From Andalucia godoyi (lineage: Eukaryota; Discoba; Jakobea; Jakobida; Andaluciidae), in contig VRVR01000025.1 in the NCBI GenBank assembly GCA_009859145.1, forward strand, positions 137,491 to 201,490: 64,000 bases of DNA, read 5' to 3'. A program made the position numbers and the translations under genes. A model generated the notes under the pieces. The model did no database searches, had not been told where the DNA came from, and saw only the letters and a program-made list of their open reading frames with translations. Shown piece by piece: positions 16,795 through 27,207 of this stretch (positions are counted from its first letter, which is position 1; each line of letters opens with the position of its first letter).

Positions 16795-18684
16795 TTAAAC
16801 AACAAGCGAGTCGTGCTTTCTACGAGTGCGTCGTTGTGCAATTGATTCATAATTCCCGGCAAGGGCACACTGGAGATCTTCGTGGAACTCTGGGTTCAAG
16901 ACTTGCATAACCTCAGGTTGCTCAGCCCAACACACAAAAATGGTGGTCAGCGCAGACATCACCGTCTGGGAAACCATAAACATCACGGTGATTCCCACAA
17001 TGAGGCAGATGATCAAGGCAACCCACCAGTAGTCAGGGGTCTTGGACGCGTAGTACACCCACAACGCACCGCAGATTCCGCAGAGCAGTCCAATTCCAAG
17101 CCCGGCAATGGTCAGCGCTACACCGACAAAATTGTTGGATGCCAAAGCATGGATGCCACGGGACTCAAACAACTCCCAGGTATCCTTTGCAGCACGGACA
17201 AACGGCTTTCCGTATACCACACACTGCACATACGCATACATGTTGAACATCCGCGCGAGACCCTCGATGCAGCCAATGATGCAGTCCAACATGCAGAAGA
17301 AAATCTGCAAGCGCAGGGAATTTCCAAGGATGTTCTGCACACTGTTTCTCGCATACCGGACAAGCCAGCGGAGGGTCTGGATAGCGGCAACGATGGCGGA
17401 TCCCATACTAATCGCCCCCAGAAGCTTGGTGCATGCGCGTCCAAATCCCCGCAGGGTGGAATTGGCAGGAACGCCACGCTCGGAGCCCGTGAGATAGTAC
17501 CAGCAACCAAATGTGTGCACCGCCGAGCAATGAACAACATTCTTGATCACCTGGATTGTCCAATAAAATGAAAACACAAAGAGAATCAGTATCAGCAAGT
17601 TATTGGTCCGTGTTGCAGACAAAATCGCAAAGGAAATCAGCACAATCCAGCCAAGCTGCAGGAACAAGCCCGCCACAGACGCACCAATTGTTCCTGGAAA
17701 CTTGCGAACCAGAATTGATGACTCTTCCAGCAATGCTGCTGCAAAGGGAATCTTCTTTCTCATCAAGTAGAACATGAGTGCAAAAATGGCCAGAAAGAAC
17801 AAAGAAATAAACGCACCAACATAGTTTGCCGTTGCAAAGAGCACCAAAACGTAAATTGTCAAGAGCGCCAACATCGCAAACATTGACACCCAAATCGTCT
17901 GCAAGGCGTGTGTCCTCATCAATCTCAACCACATAAACGACAGAAGCGCCGCAAGCAAGAATCCGCACACGAAGATCACCAGCAGAAAGTCATTTCTTTG
18001 AGCGCCCGTCATATCGTTCTTGGTGTTCTGCTGATTCTTCTCGTTGGAGTCCTTCTTGTCTGCATTCTTGATGTTCACAATCGCAAGTGCAATCACGACA
18101 ATAAGCTGAATCACCCACAGCACTGCAGCCCACCAATCAAGCCATGGCATTCGAGTTCCTGGCTCAAGAACCTTGGCAGTGTACTCTTGTTCCGCAGGAA
18201 ACCCAGAGTCACCGTCCGCTGCAGATCCAGCTGCTGCGATTCCAGCTCCCGCAACCACTGGCGCATACACCGGCGCAGCAGAGGCCGCTGCGCCTTGACC
18301 ATACTGATACGGCTGCTGCTTTCCATAATTCTGTTGATGCGGCGGCTGTTGCTGCTGCGACAGCGGCGGTGGTGGAGGCTGCTGGTGTGCCTGTTGATAG
18401 GGCTGCTGCTGATGTGCCTGTGGAGCTTGGGGTTGGTAGTAATACGCAGCATTCTGTGGAGCGGTCGCAGCCGGCTGAGCATACGGATTTGCAGACTGCG
18501 GCTGTTGGTACGCATTGTTGTAAGGAGCAGGCTGGGCATACGTGGTCTGCGAACTCGGAGCGGAAGGTTGCGCATAGTACGTTGGGGCGGCGGCTGGCTG
18601 TGCATAAGGATTTGCATTCGAAGGGGCAGCAGACGCTTGGTAACTGCCACGCTGTTCATAGGGATTCGAGCCGTATGCAGCCAT
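16795..18684 (-). CDS. Choline transporter-like protein (CTL/SLC44, Pns1 type)
   Basis: The 629-residue protein has a cytosolic N-terminal region of about 165 residues rich in Tyr, Gln, Pro and Ala with repeated NPYAQPAA-like units and poly-Gln/Pro. About ten membrane segments follow. The C-terminal half carries the CTL family signature (CMLDCIIGCIEGLARMFNMY, AYVQCVVYGKPF, followed by SNNFVGVAL and a final MSQTVMSALTTIFVCWAEQP). CTL proteins are plasma- or organelle-membrane proteins linked to choline and related amine transport; in fungi Pns1 is not proven to move choline, so the substrate is uncertain. The N-terminal low-complexity region may be a protein-interaction tail. It diverges from the LRR-C2 gene. 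Confidence 0.92.
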   Translation of the reverse strand: MAAYGSNPYEQRGSYQASAAPSNANPYAQPAAAPTYYAQPSAPSSQTTYAQPAPYNNAYQQPQSANPYAQPAATAPQNAAYYYQPQAPQAHQQQPYQQAHQQPPPPPLSQQQQPPHQQNYGKQQPYQYGQGAAASAAPVYAPVVAGAGIAAAGSAADGDSGFPAEQEYTAKVLEPGTRMPWLDWWAAVLWVIQLIVVIALAIVNIKNADKKDSNEKNQQNTKNDMTGAQRNDFLLVIFVCGFLLAALLSFMWLRLMRTHALQTIWVSMFAMLALLTIYVLVLFATANYVGAFISLFFLAIFALMFYLMRKKIPFAAALLEESSILVRKFPGTIGASVAGLFLQLGWIVLISFAILSATRTNNLLILILFVFSFYWTIQVIKNVVHCSAVHTFGCWYYLTGSERGVPANSTLRGFGRACTKLLGAISMGSAIVAAIQTLRWLVRYARNSVQNILGNSLRLQIFFCMLDCIIGCIEGLARMFNMYAYVQCVVYGKPFVRAAKDTWELFESRGIHALASNNFVGVALTIAGLGIGLLCGICGALWVYYASKTPDYWWVALIICLIVGITVMFMVSQTVMSALTTIFVCWAEQPEVMQVLNPEFHEDLQCALAGNYESIAQRRTRRKHDSLVV

Positions 18685-19135
18685 TGTCTACGGGATAAAA
18701 CGGCGGACACCAAAAAGACGCAAGTGCCCAGTACCAAGTATTAACTAGACAGCTGAGCAGGTGAGATATTTAAAAAAGTAAGAAAATGAAAATTAACTGT
18801 CTAAACTTAAATATGTATTGAAATCATAATTTTAGTGGTTATTAAAAAAAATATTGAACATGCAAAAAACTCGAGAGCTCCAAAGGACGAATTAGATACA
18901 GCGAATACACAATCAATCGGCAAAATGCACTTCGAATGGGACGAATCTTCGCTGTCCTTGATGCTTGATGCCTGCGGCTATTTGCGAGAGAATGCCGGAC
19001 CAAGCGCCTGCCGCTGGGTGTTGCTATGCACAAGTTGACAAGGGTTCACAAACAGAGGCCGACATATAAATAATAATCATAATAATAAATAAGAAGAAGA
19101 AAAAGAAAAAGAAAAAGAAGAAAAAGAAAAAGAAG
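18685..19135. promoter_or_regulatory. Divergent promoter region between CTL and LRR-C2 genes
   Basis: The 451-bp spacer between two divergently read start codons contains no gene. A purine tract of GAA/GAAAAA units at about 19090-19135 runs directly into the ATG of the LRR-C2 gene and is probably its 5' UTR or core promoter. Confidence 0.55.
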
Positions 19136-22100
19136 ATGGGAAAGGAAAAGAAACCAAATTTTGTGAAGCCGCCGAAGAAGACGCTCCGGCAGCTGACCGT
19201 GCAAGCGTTGCAAGAAGTGGCCACCACAGACTTAGCAAAGGCGAAATACCCCGTTTACTTGGACTTTAGCGACCCACGGTTTCAACTTGCTTCTATTCGG
19301 GGGCTTTCTTTCGTGAATGCCGAGTCTGTAAAAGAGCTGTGCCTGAATGAGAACATGCTTCAGAGTCTTGATAACGATCTGATTCCTTTTCCTAATTTGA
19401 AGCGTCTGCATGCGGCTCGAAATCAACTCACACTGTTTTCTTTTTTGGATGGACTTCGGAAATTGGACACGCTGGATCTTAGCGGAAACAGGCTTGTAAC
19501 ACTCCCTGATGTGTCAGCGTTTGTGGAACTGAGAGTCTTGAATCTGTCAGGGAATGCACTGACGGGGCACATCGAAGGCATTGTGGGCTGCAGGAAGCTC
19601 GAGAATCTCGATTTGAGCTCCAATGACTTTTTATGGGACCCATCTGCGCTTGATGAAAACCTCGGCATTCTTGCGTCTTCGTCCAAGCGACTGTCGCAGC
19701 TGAAGTTTGAGAAGAATCCTTTTTGCGACTACGTTGGACAAGAGACGTACCGGTCGCTGTGCATCGTTTCGTGCAAGAGCCTTGAGGTGCTGGATGGCAT
19801 TACAATTTCCAAATTTGAGCGAAAGGAATCAACGGCAAGAATGCAGGATGACCGCTCGCGGCATCAGGTTGCTTCCGATCGAAGCAAGTCTCCCGGATCC
19901 TACGACTCCGGAACCGGAAGAGATCTTCATTCCGGCGGAAACGACGATGTCTTGAATGCAGATGCATCATCCGTCATTGACGATGACTTTGATGACGCGC
20001 GATCTGATACGATGTCGTCAACGTCTCTATCCTCCCTCTCTTCCTCGGTGTCAGCCATGTCCTCGCTCGCGTCACTAGGAGGTTCTTCTTCCGGAACGTC
20101 AGTCTTGTCCGAGGGGCCCTCACAGAAGCATGCGGATATGCGCAAAACATCCAGTTTTGCCGAACTGAATACACTCCTGGAGAACACTCTCGATAAGGAC
20201 CTGGATCGCTGCTTGGCCATATTTTCCAAGATAGATGCAGTGTTGACGCGGAAGCGATTGGAATTCGTCGCTTCTCCAGAGGATGTAGAAAAATGCTTTG
20301 TCTCATCAGAAGTTCAGGCGCTCAAGGAGTTTGTTGGCAATTTATTTAATTTGCTTAACAAATACCAAACGCGGATCTCCACGACGACTGCGGGTTTGTT
20401 GATTAAACTTTTTGGCCGTCTCATCCAGCTCCCGTCCGTAACGGTGCTGCAGCATGCCTCATCTGTTGTTCCAAAATTGTTCGGTCTGTGCCCGGCCGTT
20501 CGCGATCTGCTGTTCCCCACGTTTGATTCACTGCTTTCCCCTGTTATTTTGCGATTGCAAGAGGACTTTCCTGATGATGCCGGTTCCACTGATTCTAGAA
20601 ATCGGTATTCCACGATGCCTAATGCGTTGTCCGTTGCTGTGCCGAACTCTAAGGGGACCATGTGGCTTGAAGTTGTCGAAGCACGGAATCTGAAAGCAAA
20701 GGATGCTTCTGGCTATTCTGATCCGTTTGTCGTTGTCAATTTTGAGACCAATTCCAAGAAGTCGGAGGCCATCATGCAAACCCTGTATCCTCGGTGGCAG
20801 TTGCTCTGCCGCTTTGATGTGGAAGACGAAGCTTCCGTTGTATCGATTGAAGTATTTGACTACGACCAATTCTCTGAAAACGACTTCCTCGGAAAAGCCA
20901 CCGTGTCTCTCTTGGAGTTACAAAGCTACGACGCATTGTTTGATGCTTGGCTGCCGCTTGAAAGCACCGACTATAATGACGAGATCTCTGGTGACGTTCA
21001 CGTTCGGCTACGCTACGCTCCGTCACAAAGGATTTCTGCTCATGAAAGACTGCATGCTTTTCGCGTTGCCTCCTTTATATGCGACGTTCCAGAGTTGCAT
21101 TCTTTAGTACTTCCTATTGTGGAGGTTTTTATGAATGAGATTCAAACCCGATCTTCTGTCGATTCTGCATCGGTTCTTTTCAAACTTTCGCAGCTGTATC
21201 CTGAAATTACCTCGAAGTTTTCAGAACGAAAGTTTGCTAACTCCCTGACGCAGATGGTAATGGACACGGAAAGTCCTGTTGCATTCCGCTTGCTCTTGCT
21301 GGTTAACCGTACGGTCTCCTTCCAATGTCGCATTCTGCTCGATTCCAACTGGCATTTGTGGCATCCGCAAAAAGAGCATCTTCCTGCAGTTGCGCGGTCT
21401 CTGCTGATTGCCTCGATGTGTTCGGAGAACGTCGCTCTGAAAGAATGGTCCAGTGGAAAACATGCCCCCGTCGTTATCGCGTACATTTCTAAGAGCATCT
21501 CATCGTCCAATGACCATTCGTGGGTTGCGGATGCTTTTGAAGCTTTGGCAGACGCCAAATATGTGTGGGAAGATGAGGCATGCACACGGAAGTATGTCGT
21601 CCAATCGCTTGCGTATATTACGGAGACCCTTCCTGCTTTTTGCAGGTTCATTCGAACGAATTCGACGAAATTCTCGGATTCGTACTCGGTTTTTCTCCAA
21701 GATTCAGTCCTTGCGTCATTCTTAGGCCTGTCGACGAAGTTGGTGGGGAATGCCAAAGACGAGGCACAACTCGCAATCTTGCAAACAGCGTTTTCTTTCA
21801 AGAGTCTTTCCAAGCAAATGATACGTGCCCTTGTGGATTATCTTTTTGCGATTCAGCAGCAAGACATTATTCAGGGCCGTGCAGAATTGGTTCTTTCCCA
21901 GGTCATCGATTCACTCAACATCCGAAAATTGAAAATGCGGCAAGATCTCGACGAGTCTGTTGAATTGTACATTTGTAGCATGCGCGATGCTATTATTGTG
22001 GTGATAACGCGCATCATGAGAGAAAATTCTGGCCGGGATACCCGATCGTCTCCTGCTGAACGTCAAGAGCAGCTGAAGCTCCACCGCTCTTGCATGGACT

Positions 22101-25018
22101 ACCTGATGAATGTGGACCAATCTTCAGTGTCTGGTGCAGCTCCGTCGCAGTGTTTTGAAGACGTTCGGCAGGTGTTGCTCAACGAGGAGAAATTTACAGA
22201 CCTCGCGGACCAATTTTCAGAACACAATATCAAGTTTCTGCATCCGCCATTGAGCTTTGTTCGTCCACAAGAATGGAAATATGCTGCAGATTCCGAGATG
22301 TTGGCAAACCACTATTTTGTCGAACGCAGCTATCTTGCATCGGATGTGAACGCTCTGTTCACGACGGTCAGGGACTATGTGCGGCCTCGCAGCTTCGTAT
22401 ACATCCGGATTTTGCTGAGAATCTCTCACTTGCTGTCCGATGTTCATTCACCTCTCTCCGGTGCTGCAGCTTCAAAGTTGTTGGTTGACAATAGACTGCT
22501 TGATTATGTCCTAGAATCTCTTGGGCAGTGTGCGCAGCATACGCAATATTTTGCGAAGGCGATTTCATCTGCCTCAAATGCAAATGAAAATGCGAGTACG
22601 AATGCAAAGCAGCAGCAGTCGAGTCTTCTGGATCGAGCGTTTAAGCACCCGGATGCTCTCTTGTCTGCAGCGTCCTTTGCTTCCGATAGACAGTTCAAAT
22701 CTGTGCAGGAGCTTCTTGGAGAGGCTGCGGATTCTGGGGATCATGCAGGGTCTCTGGGTGGTGGGCTGAACACCACCAATTTTTCAGGACAGTCGCGAAA
22801 GGATTTCTTGTCCACGTTACGGGAATCTGTGCAATCGATTTTTGACGGCGACGCGGAGGATGTTGGTGTGACTGCAGAGAGGTCGGGGCCGACGAATACT
22901 GACGTTGTTAGGCACTTTTCTGCTGAAGAAGAATGGAGGCGTTTCTCCGAGGCTGACCGCCGACCGATTCAGACTACGTACCATGATCAAAGCATTGAGA
23001 CACATTGGAGACATCTTCGGTATTTTGATCCAAAGAACTATGAGCCTGTTGGTGGTGGTGCCAGCCATTACAACTCTGGAGCTTCCCACGACACCTCTGG
23101 ATCCCCGTTTTCCAGCAACCGCGACACTCTCAATTTCCGGAATCCCTTTTCACGAGTTCTGTTTGGCGACAATGTTGATGCTTCGTTTTTCTTCTACGGC
23201 ACGGATGTTTTTTCTGACGAACATGCTCTTGGAACGAACGACTTTTTGAAGTTCGCGACAGATACATCATCGGTGGGGAGCGCTGCAGGGGAAGACGCGA
23301 GGGTATTTGGGCCACATCCCCTGGCGTCCGTGCCAGTTGTGTACACGATTTCTGCTCTGCTTTCTGTTGTGGCGTCTTGTCTTGCAGCACCTGCGATTGC
23401 TGGAGACGCGAGGCTTCGTTCGGAAATTTTTTCAAAATTTTGCTCTCCTAGGTCGATATCGCTGCTGTCCAAGTTGTGTGTGATCTGCAACTGGCTTTCC
23501 GGCCATGTCGGATCGATGTGTTTGCGAATGCTTCTTACCCTTCTTGAATGCGCCCCCTCTGTACCGGTCGTGGAGGAGAAGCGAGTGAATATTTATGACG
23601 CTGTAGTTTGCGAGGTCCTGTCTCGCGCTTCGTCCTTTCTTGTTCGGTGGTGTCCTTCAACAAACCCGACATTGACAGACGATTTCCGCACGCGATACGA
23701 CTGGATGCTGCTGTGGTACGGCAGAATGTGGTACCTCATCGTGTCCCACTCCAGGTTGGTTCCGTACTTTAATGACAAGGAGCATTTTTCAGCTAGCACA
23801 AATTTGGTTGAAAAGCTAGATGTACATGCAGCCGCAGTTCGCTTCTTCCTTGTTCGTCGAGTGCGCCCTTACATACCGGAGATCGTCCACTTGACGTACA
23901 ACATCACCGCGCGAGATGACAGAATCTTTGATGATTCTCTGCATACTTTGCAGGAAGCAACAGCGGTGTACACTGCAGCTTTGCAGAAACGCGATCAATT
24001 TGGTTTGTTCCATCTTGTATGCAAGTATCTGTTTCGAAAGGGCTCTTCAACGTTGCATGTCCGGTGCCGCAGCATTCTGCACGATCTGATTTCACGGATC
24101 CTTGCGCAAAGGCTGAATAACGCCGTGGAAAGATTGTTGTTCATGGATCATAATGTTGATTTCAGATCAGAACGATTGCTCTACGCAAAATGGGTGCAAC
24201 GCTGCGGGCCAAAAGTGCTATTTCCGGATACTTTGTTCGCGTGCACAACAAGTCGAGTCTTTCTGTTTCGAAAAGGTATTCAGGTTGTGTGCAATGTTTG
24301 TCCCGCGGATCGATTTTGCCCTTCTCCGCCAGAATTGCTTCAGCATTTCTCCTACCAATCGATCGTCGGTCTCTCAGAGATGTCCGGCTCCCATGTCTTC
24401 CATTTTTCTTTAGATCCCTCAGCAAAGGACGTCTGCGATCAAAAGGTTAAGTGTTTTGAATACACATTTAGCCAGGATGATTTTGTTACGCTAAGCAGAA
24501 TAGTCCAACTTCTCGCCTGTTTCTGTGCGACTTCAAGCGGGCCGATTCGGGCGGATGATCGAGCGCGTCTTGCTGTTTCAGAGCAGATTGCCCGCGAAGT
24601 AGGTGTTCCGGCGGCAAGCTTGGAGAATACGATAACCCCGGATCATTGGTTCATTTCAAGAGTGAAGAAGACCAACAGACGCGGAAAGGTGCAGGATCGA
24701 ATTTTGGTTATCAATGAATACGGGATCTTCAATTTCTTCGAGAATAGCACGCTAGTTCCTTTGTTAGAGCCTTCGAAATCGAAAAACTTGATGAAGCTGC
24801 ACACATTCCATGGCATTTCTTCGTTGTCTCACTATGAGTTTGACGATGGTTCGCAAGACGTAGCGCTCGCCATCAAGCTGTATTTCAACGAAAAGGATGG
24901 AAAGAAGGATGTCGTTAAATTTTATCATGTGGGGTTTGGTTCAGAAATCCTTCGACTTCGATGTGTTCGATGTCTTGAAAAGCTTTCTGCGAAGGGTTTG
25001 TGGCCCGTAAATAAATAG
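19136..25018 (+). CDS. Giant LRR-C2 protein of unknown function, 1960 residues
   Basis: One uninterrupted frame starts at ATG 19136. Leucine-rich repeats occupy about residues 60-220 (VKELCLNENMLQSLDNDLI, LDTLDLSGNRLVTLPDVSAF, LRVLNLSGNALTG). An acidic and Ser-rich linker follows. A C2 domain spans about 508-610 (LEVVEARNLKAKDASGYSDP, VSIEVFDYDQFSENDFLGKA) with the Asp residues expected for calcium and phospholipid binding. The long middle is helical and may be an ARM/HEAT-like solenoid. Near 1840-1955 a segment (DRILVINEYGIFNFFENSTL ... KKDVVKFYHVGF) resembles a PH-like fold. The domain set suggests a peripheral membrane protein, perhaps in trafficking or cilium function, but I recognise no orthologue. 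Its 3' end is 53 bp from the convergent next gene. Confidence 0.9.
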   Translation: MGKEKKPNFVKPPKKTLRQLTVQALQEVATTDLAKAKYPVYLDFSDPRFQLASIRGLSFVNAESVKELCLNENMLQSLDNDLIPFPNLKRLHAARNQLTLFSFLDGLRKLDTLDLSGNRLVTLPDVSAFVELRVLNLSGNALTGHIEGIVGCRKLENLDLSSNDFLWDPSALDENLGILASSSKRLSQLKFEKNPFCDYVGQETYRSLCIVSCKSLEVLDGITISKFERKESTARMQDDRSRHQVASDRSKSPGSYDSGTGRDLHSGGNDDVLNADASSVIDDDFDDARSDTMSSTSLSSLSSSVSAMSSLASLGGSSSGTSVLSEGPSQKHADMRKTSSFAELNTLLENTLDKDLDRCLAIFSKIDAVLTRKRLEFVASPEDVEKCFVSSEVQALKEFVGNLFNLLNKYQTRISTTTAGLLIKLFGRLIQLPSVTVLQHASSVVPKLFGLCPAVRDLLFPTFDSLLSPVILRLQEDFPDDAGSTDSRNRYSTMPNALSVAVPNSKGTMWLEVVEARNLKAKDASGYSDPFVVVNFETNSKKSEAIMQTLYPRWQLLCRFDVEDEASVVSIEVFDYDQFSENDFLGKATVSLLELQSYDALFDAWLPLESTDYNDEISGDVHVRLRYAPSQRISAHERLHAFRVASFICDVPELHSLVLPIVEVFMNEIQTRSSVDSASVLFKLSQLYPEITSKFSERKFANSLTQMVMDTESPVAFRLLLLVNRTVSFQCRILLDSNWHLWHPQKEHLPAVARSLLIASMCSENVALKEWSSGKHAPVVIAYISKSISSSNDHSWVADAFEALADAKYVWEDEACTRKYVVQSLAYITETLPAFCRFIRTNSTKFSDSYSVFLQDSVLASFLGLSTKLVGNAKDEAQLAILQTAFSFKSLSKQMIRALVDYLFAIQQQDIIQGRAELVLSQVIDSLNIRKLKMRQDLDESVELYICSMRDAIIVVITRIMRENSGRDTRSSPAERQEQLKLHRSCMDYLMNVDQSSVSGAAPSQCFEDVRQVLLNEEKFTDLADQFSEHNIKFLHPPLSFVRPQEWKYAADSEMLANHYFVERSYLASDVNALFTTVRDYVRPRSFVYIRILLRISHLLSDVHSPLSGAAASKLLVDNRLLDYVLESLGQCAQHTQYFAKAISSASNANENASTNAKQQQSSLLDRAFKHPDALLSAASFASDRQFKSVQELLGEAADSGDHAGSLGGGLNTTNFSGQSRKDFLSTLRESVQSIFDGDAEDVGVTAERSGPTNTDVVRHFSAEEEWRRFSEADRRPIQTTYHDQSIETHWRHLRYFDPKNYEPVGGGASHYNSGASHDTSGSPFSSNRDTLNFRNPFSRVLFGDNVDASFFFYGTDVFSDEHALGTNDFLKFATDTSSVGSAAGEDARVFGPHPLASVPVVYTISALLSVVASCLAAPAIAGDARLRSEIFSKFCSPRSISLLSKLCVICNWLSGHVGSMCLRMLLTLLECAPSVPVVEEKRVNIYDAVVCEVLSRASSFLVRWCPSTNPTLTDDFRTRYDWMLLWYGRMWYLIVSHSRLVPYFNDKEHFSASTNLVEKLDVHAAAVRFFLVRRVRPYIPEIVHLTYNITARDDRIFDDSLHTLQEATAVYTAALQKRDQFGLFHLVCKYLFRKGSSTLHVRCRSILHDLISRILAQRLNNAVERLLFMDHNVDFRSERLLYAKWVQRCGPKVLFPDTLFACTTSRVFLFRKGIQVVCNVCPADRFCPSPPELLQHFSYQSIVGLSEMSGSHVFHFSLDPSAKDVCDQKVKCFEYTFSQDDFVTLSRIVQLLACFCATSSGPIRADDRARLAVSEQIAREVGVPAASLENTITPDHWFISRVKKTNRRGKVQDRILVINEYGIFNFFENSTLVPLLEPSKSKNLMKLHTFHGISSLSHYEFDDGSQDVALAIKLYFNEKDGKKDVVKFYHVGFGSEILRLRCVRCLEKLSAKGLWPVNK

Positions 25019-25071
25019 ATTATTGTACAACAGCAGCAGCAGCAACAGGGAGGGGGTGATCGGGCAATCCG

Positions 25072-26763
25072 CTATACTGCAAACTGGTCAGAACCGAGAA
25101 TTTCAATCAACCGTTCATAAAACTCGGAATGAGAAGCTCCGTGTCTCGAGCTCTTCCGCAGACTGTCCTCTAGCATCGAGTAATGGCCACCAAGTCGCGA
25201 AGGAGATGTGTCGCGAGACATGGAAACGTATTCCTGCGCGCGCACACGCGACTCTCGTTCTTCGAGCTCTCGCTCTTTCTCGGCATACTTCTCTTGCAAT
25301 CGACGCTCTTCTGACTCCAGTCGCATCCGCAAACTTTCTAACTGAGAGATCCGATCCGTCACGCTCGAGGTCTGCTGCTGCCGCATTTTTCCAAGCAACT
25401 CCTCCCGGATCCTTAGGTTTTCCTGCAGCCTTACGGTTTGTTCTTGACTTCGCGCTGCCGTGACGACAGCTGTCGCATGCAATCGGTCAAGAGAAACGGG
25501 TGAACCGGGGCGAGACGTCGTCGTCGTCGTCGTCATCGTACTGGCTGTGTTTCCAACTGGTAAATTCCGAGACATCGCCAGCCTGTCAGACCCAGCGTTC
25601 GAGTATGAACCCGAAGTTCGCTTTCCAACTTCTTCGCGAACTCGGTTTAGTTCTTCTGAAACCATTACCATACGAGGAATCGAGAGCGTAACCATCGGGA
25701 CATCTGCATCCTCGGGGTGCTCTGAATGTTGAGGCGGCGGTGCGACGTGGACAACCGGAGATTGTTGATCAACAGTTTTTGCTGTAACGACAGGACCACT
25801 GGATATTCTTTGTCCAGAGGATCTCATCGCGGACGCCGGCCGCTGAACTAACGCCGATCTTCCAGCCGATGACGGAACCGATGTAGAGCGAGTTGGCGCA
25901 GGACTAGCATACCGAGCGCTTCCCCGGGAGCGCTGGATCGCAGCATCTTGTCGGAACGTCTGTTTTGCACCATTAGCCGGCGTGCCTCGACTCGTCGAAT
26001 TATCCTGCAACGTCTTCGCCTTTTTAATCTCTTCCTCTTCTTCCATTTTCAATATGGATATCACATTGTGAAGAGCGCTTCTCAATTCCAAGACAGCATT
26101 CGAATGTTTTGACACCGATGCGTTCTTTGCGATTGAGATTGATGCACTTCTCTTGGCTGCTGAACTGCTTCGCGGGTGTTCAGAGAGTTTGGCACCTGAA
26201 ACGACTTGCAAGTCCAATGACGACGGTGGCGGTGGCAGTTGAGGTATCTGCGTAACCGTAGCGACGCTAATGCCACGACTGGCCGTAACCGACGAACCCT
26301 CGTGTGTGATCCTCGACACTGAGCTTGATCGTTTAGGATGCCGAATTACAATGTCTTCGTCACCCATGGTTGGCGTCTCATTGTGACCCGCCACCACCGA
26401 CAATGCAGGCCCAGTCTCGCTTGCGAGAATCGATTGTTTTTGCAGAATTGGACCTGTCGGGAATGCATGGACGTCCAGCTTCTTCCTTCGAAATGCCTCT
26501 GCTTGCTTTAGCAAATTGGATACGTACGACTTTAACGCAGGAGAATCAGGAGACTTGGATGACGCCACCGACCCCAATCCCGGCGCCGCTGCAGCCGTTG
26601 TAACGGTAGCAGTAGCAGTAGCAGTAGTAGAAGAAGACGATTCGAGAAGAATCACGGGCGATGGATGACGATTGGAACTGCTGGAGCCTCGTTGAGCACT
26701 CGACGAATTTGAAAAACGTCGGGATCGAAATGATGGGCGTCGTGAAGGCGACGAAGAGCTCAT
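25072..26763 (-). CDS. Ser-rich coiled-coil protein of unknown function
   Basis: The 563-residue frame starts at ATG 26763. The first ~370 residues are rich in Ser, Ala, Arg and Thr and probably disordered. Residues about 435-520 form a strong coiled coil (QLESLRMRLESEERRLQEKY, AEKERELEERESRVRAQEYV). The C-terminus (HSEFYERLIEILGSDQFAV) is a short conserved-looking helix. Such a layout is common in centrosomal, basal-body and cytoskeletal proteins, but nothing assigns it. It diverges from BRX1 over a 444-bp spacer and is convergent with the LRR-C2 gene. Confidence 0.8.
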   Translation of the reverse strand: MSSSSPSRRPSFRSRRFSNSSSAQRGSSSSNRHPSPVILLESSSSTTATATATVTTAAAAPGLGSVASSKSPDSPALKSYVSNLLKQAEAFRRKKLDVHAFPTGPILQKQSILASETGPALSVVAGHNETPTMGDEDIVIRHPKRSSSVSRITHEGSSVTASRGISVATVTQIPQLPPPPSSLDLQVVSGAKLSEHPRSSSAAKRSASISIAKNASVSKHSNAVLELRSALHNVISILKMEEEEEIKKAKTLQDNSTSRGTPANGAKQTFRQDAAIQRSRGSARYASPAPTRSTSVPSSAGRSALVQRPASAMRSSGQRISSGPVVTAKTVDQQSPVVHVAPPPQHSEHPEDADVPMVTLSIPRMVMVSEELNRVREEVGKRTSGSYSNAGSDRLAMSRNLPVGNTASTMTTTTTTSRPGSPVSLDRLHATAVVTAARSQEQTVRLQENLRIREELLGKMRQQQTSSVTDRISQLESLRMRLESEERRLQEKYAEKERELEERESRVRAQEYVSMSRDTSPSRLGGHYSMLEDSLRKSSRHGASHSEFYERLIEILGSDQFAV

Positions 26764-27207
26764 CTCATGGGTTCTCTCTGCGTCAAGTACAAAAATAGAG
26801 TTTATAATGCAAATATTATTATTTTTTTAAAAAAAATTAATACTTGCATACTTTAAAAACGAATGGGAAAATAATAATAATGCTTTCCATAAAAAAAAAT
26901 TTGCATATTTTCCTTATTTACCTATTTATTTATTACTATTGCTATTTTTTGACTATTATTATTATTTTTTCCGTTGCTTTTGCGTCGACAATTGTCGCCG
27001 TGGTCAACTGCTGTCTCTTTCTTTGTCGACCATATTCGACAGTCATCGTCAAGCATAAGCAGGTTTTTCTTTTCGCTCTTCGTTTCAACCCTTTCCAATG
27101 CTTTCCGTATGTGTCTGTTTCATTATTGTGTTTTTGATACGTGTCTTTTTTGTTGTTGTTTTGATTTTGTTTTATTTTATTGATTTTTTGGCGAATACGA
27201 GGGTTGG
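26764..27207. promoter_or_regulatory. Divergent promoter region between coiled-coil gene and BRX1
   Basis: This AT-rich spacer with runs of T and A (about 26818-26970) carries the start regions of two divergent genes. A pyrimidine-rich stretch precedes the BRX1 ATG. No gene is seen. Confidence 0.55.

Noticed and set aside
17908-18744. Plus frames rich in Arg, Leu and Ser opposite the CTL gene
   Set aside because: Antisense of the Gln/Pro/Tyr-rich tail of a clearly assigned transporter.
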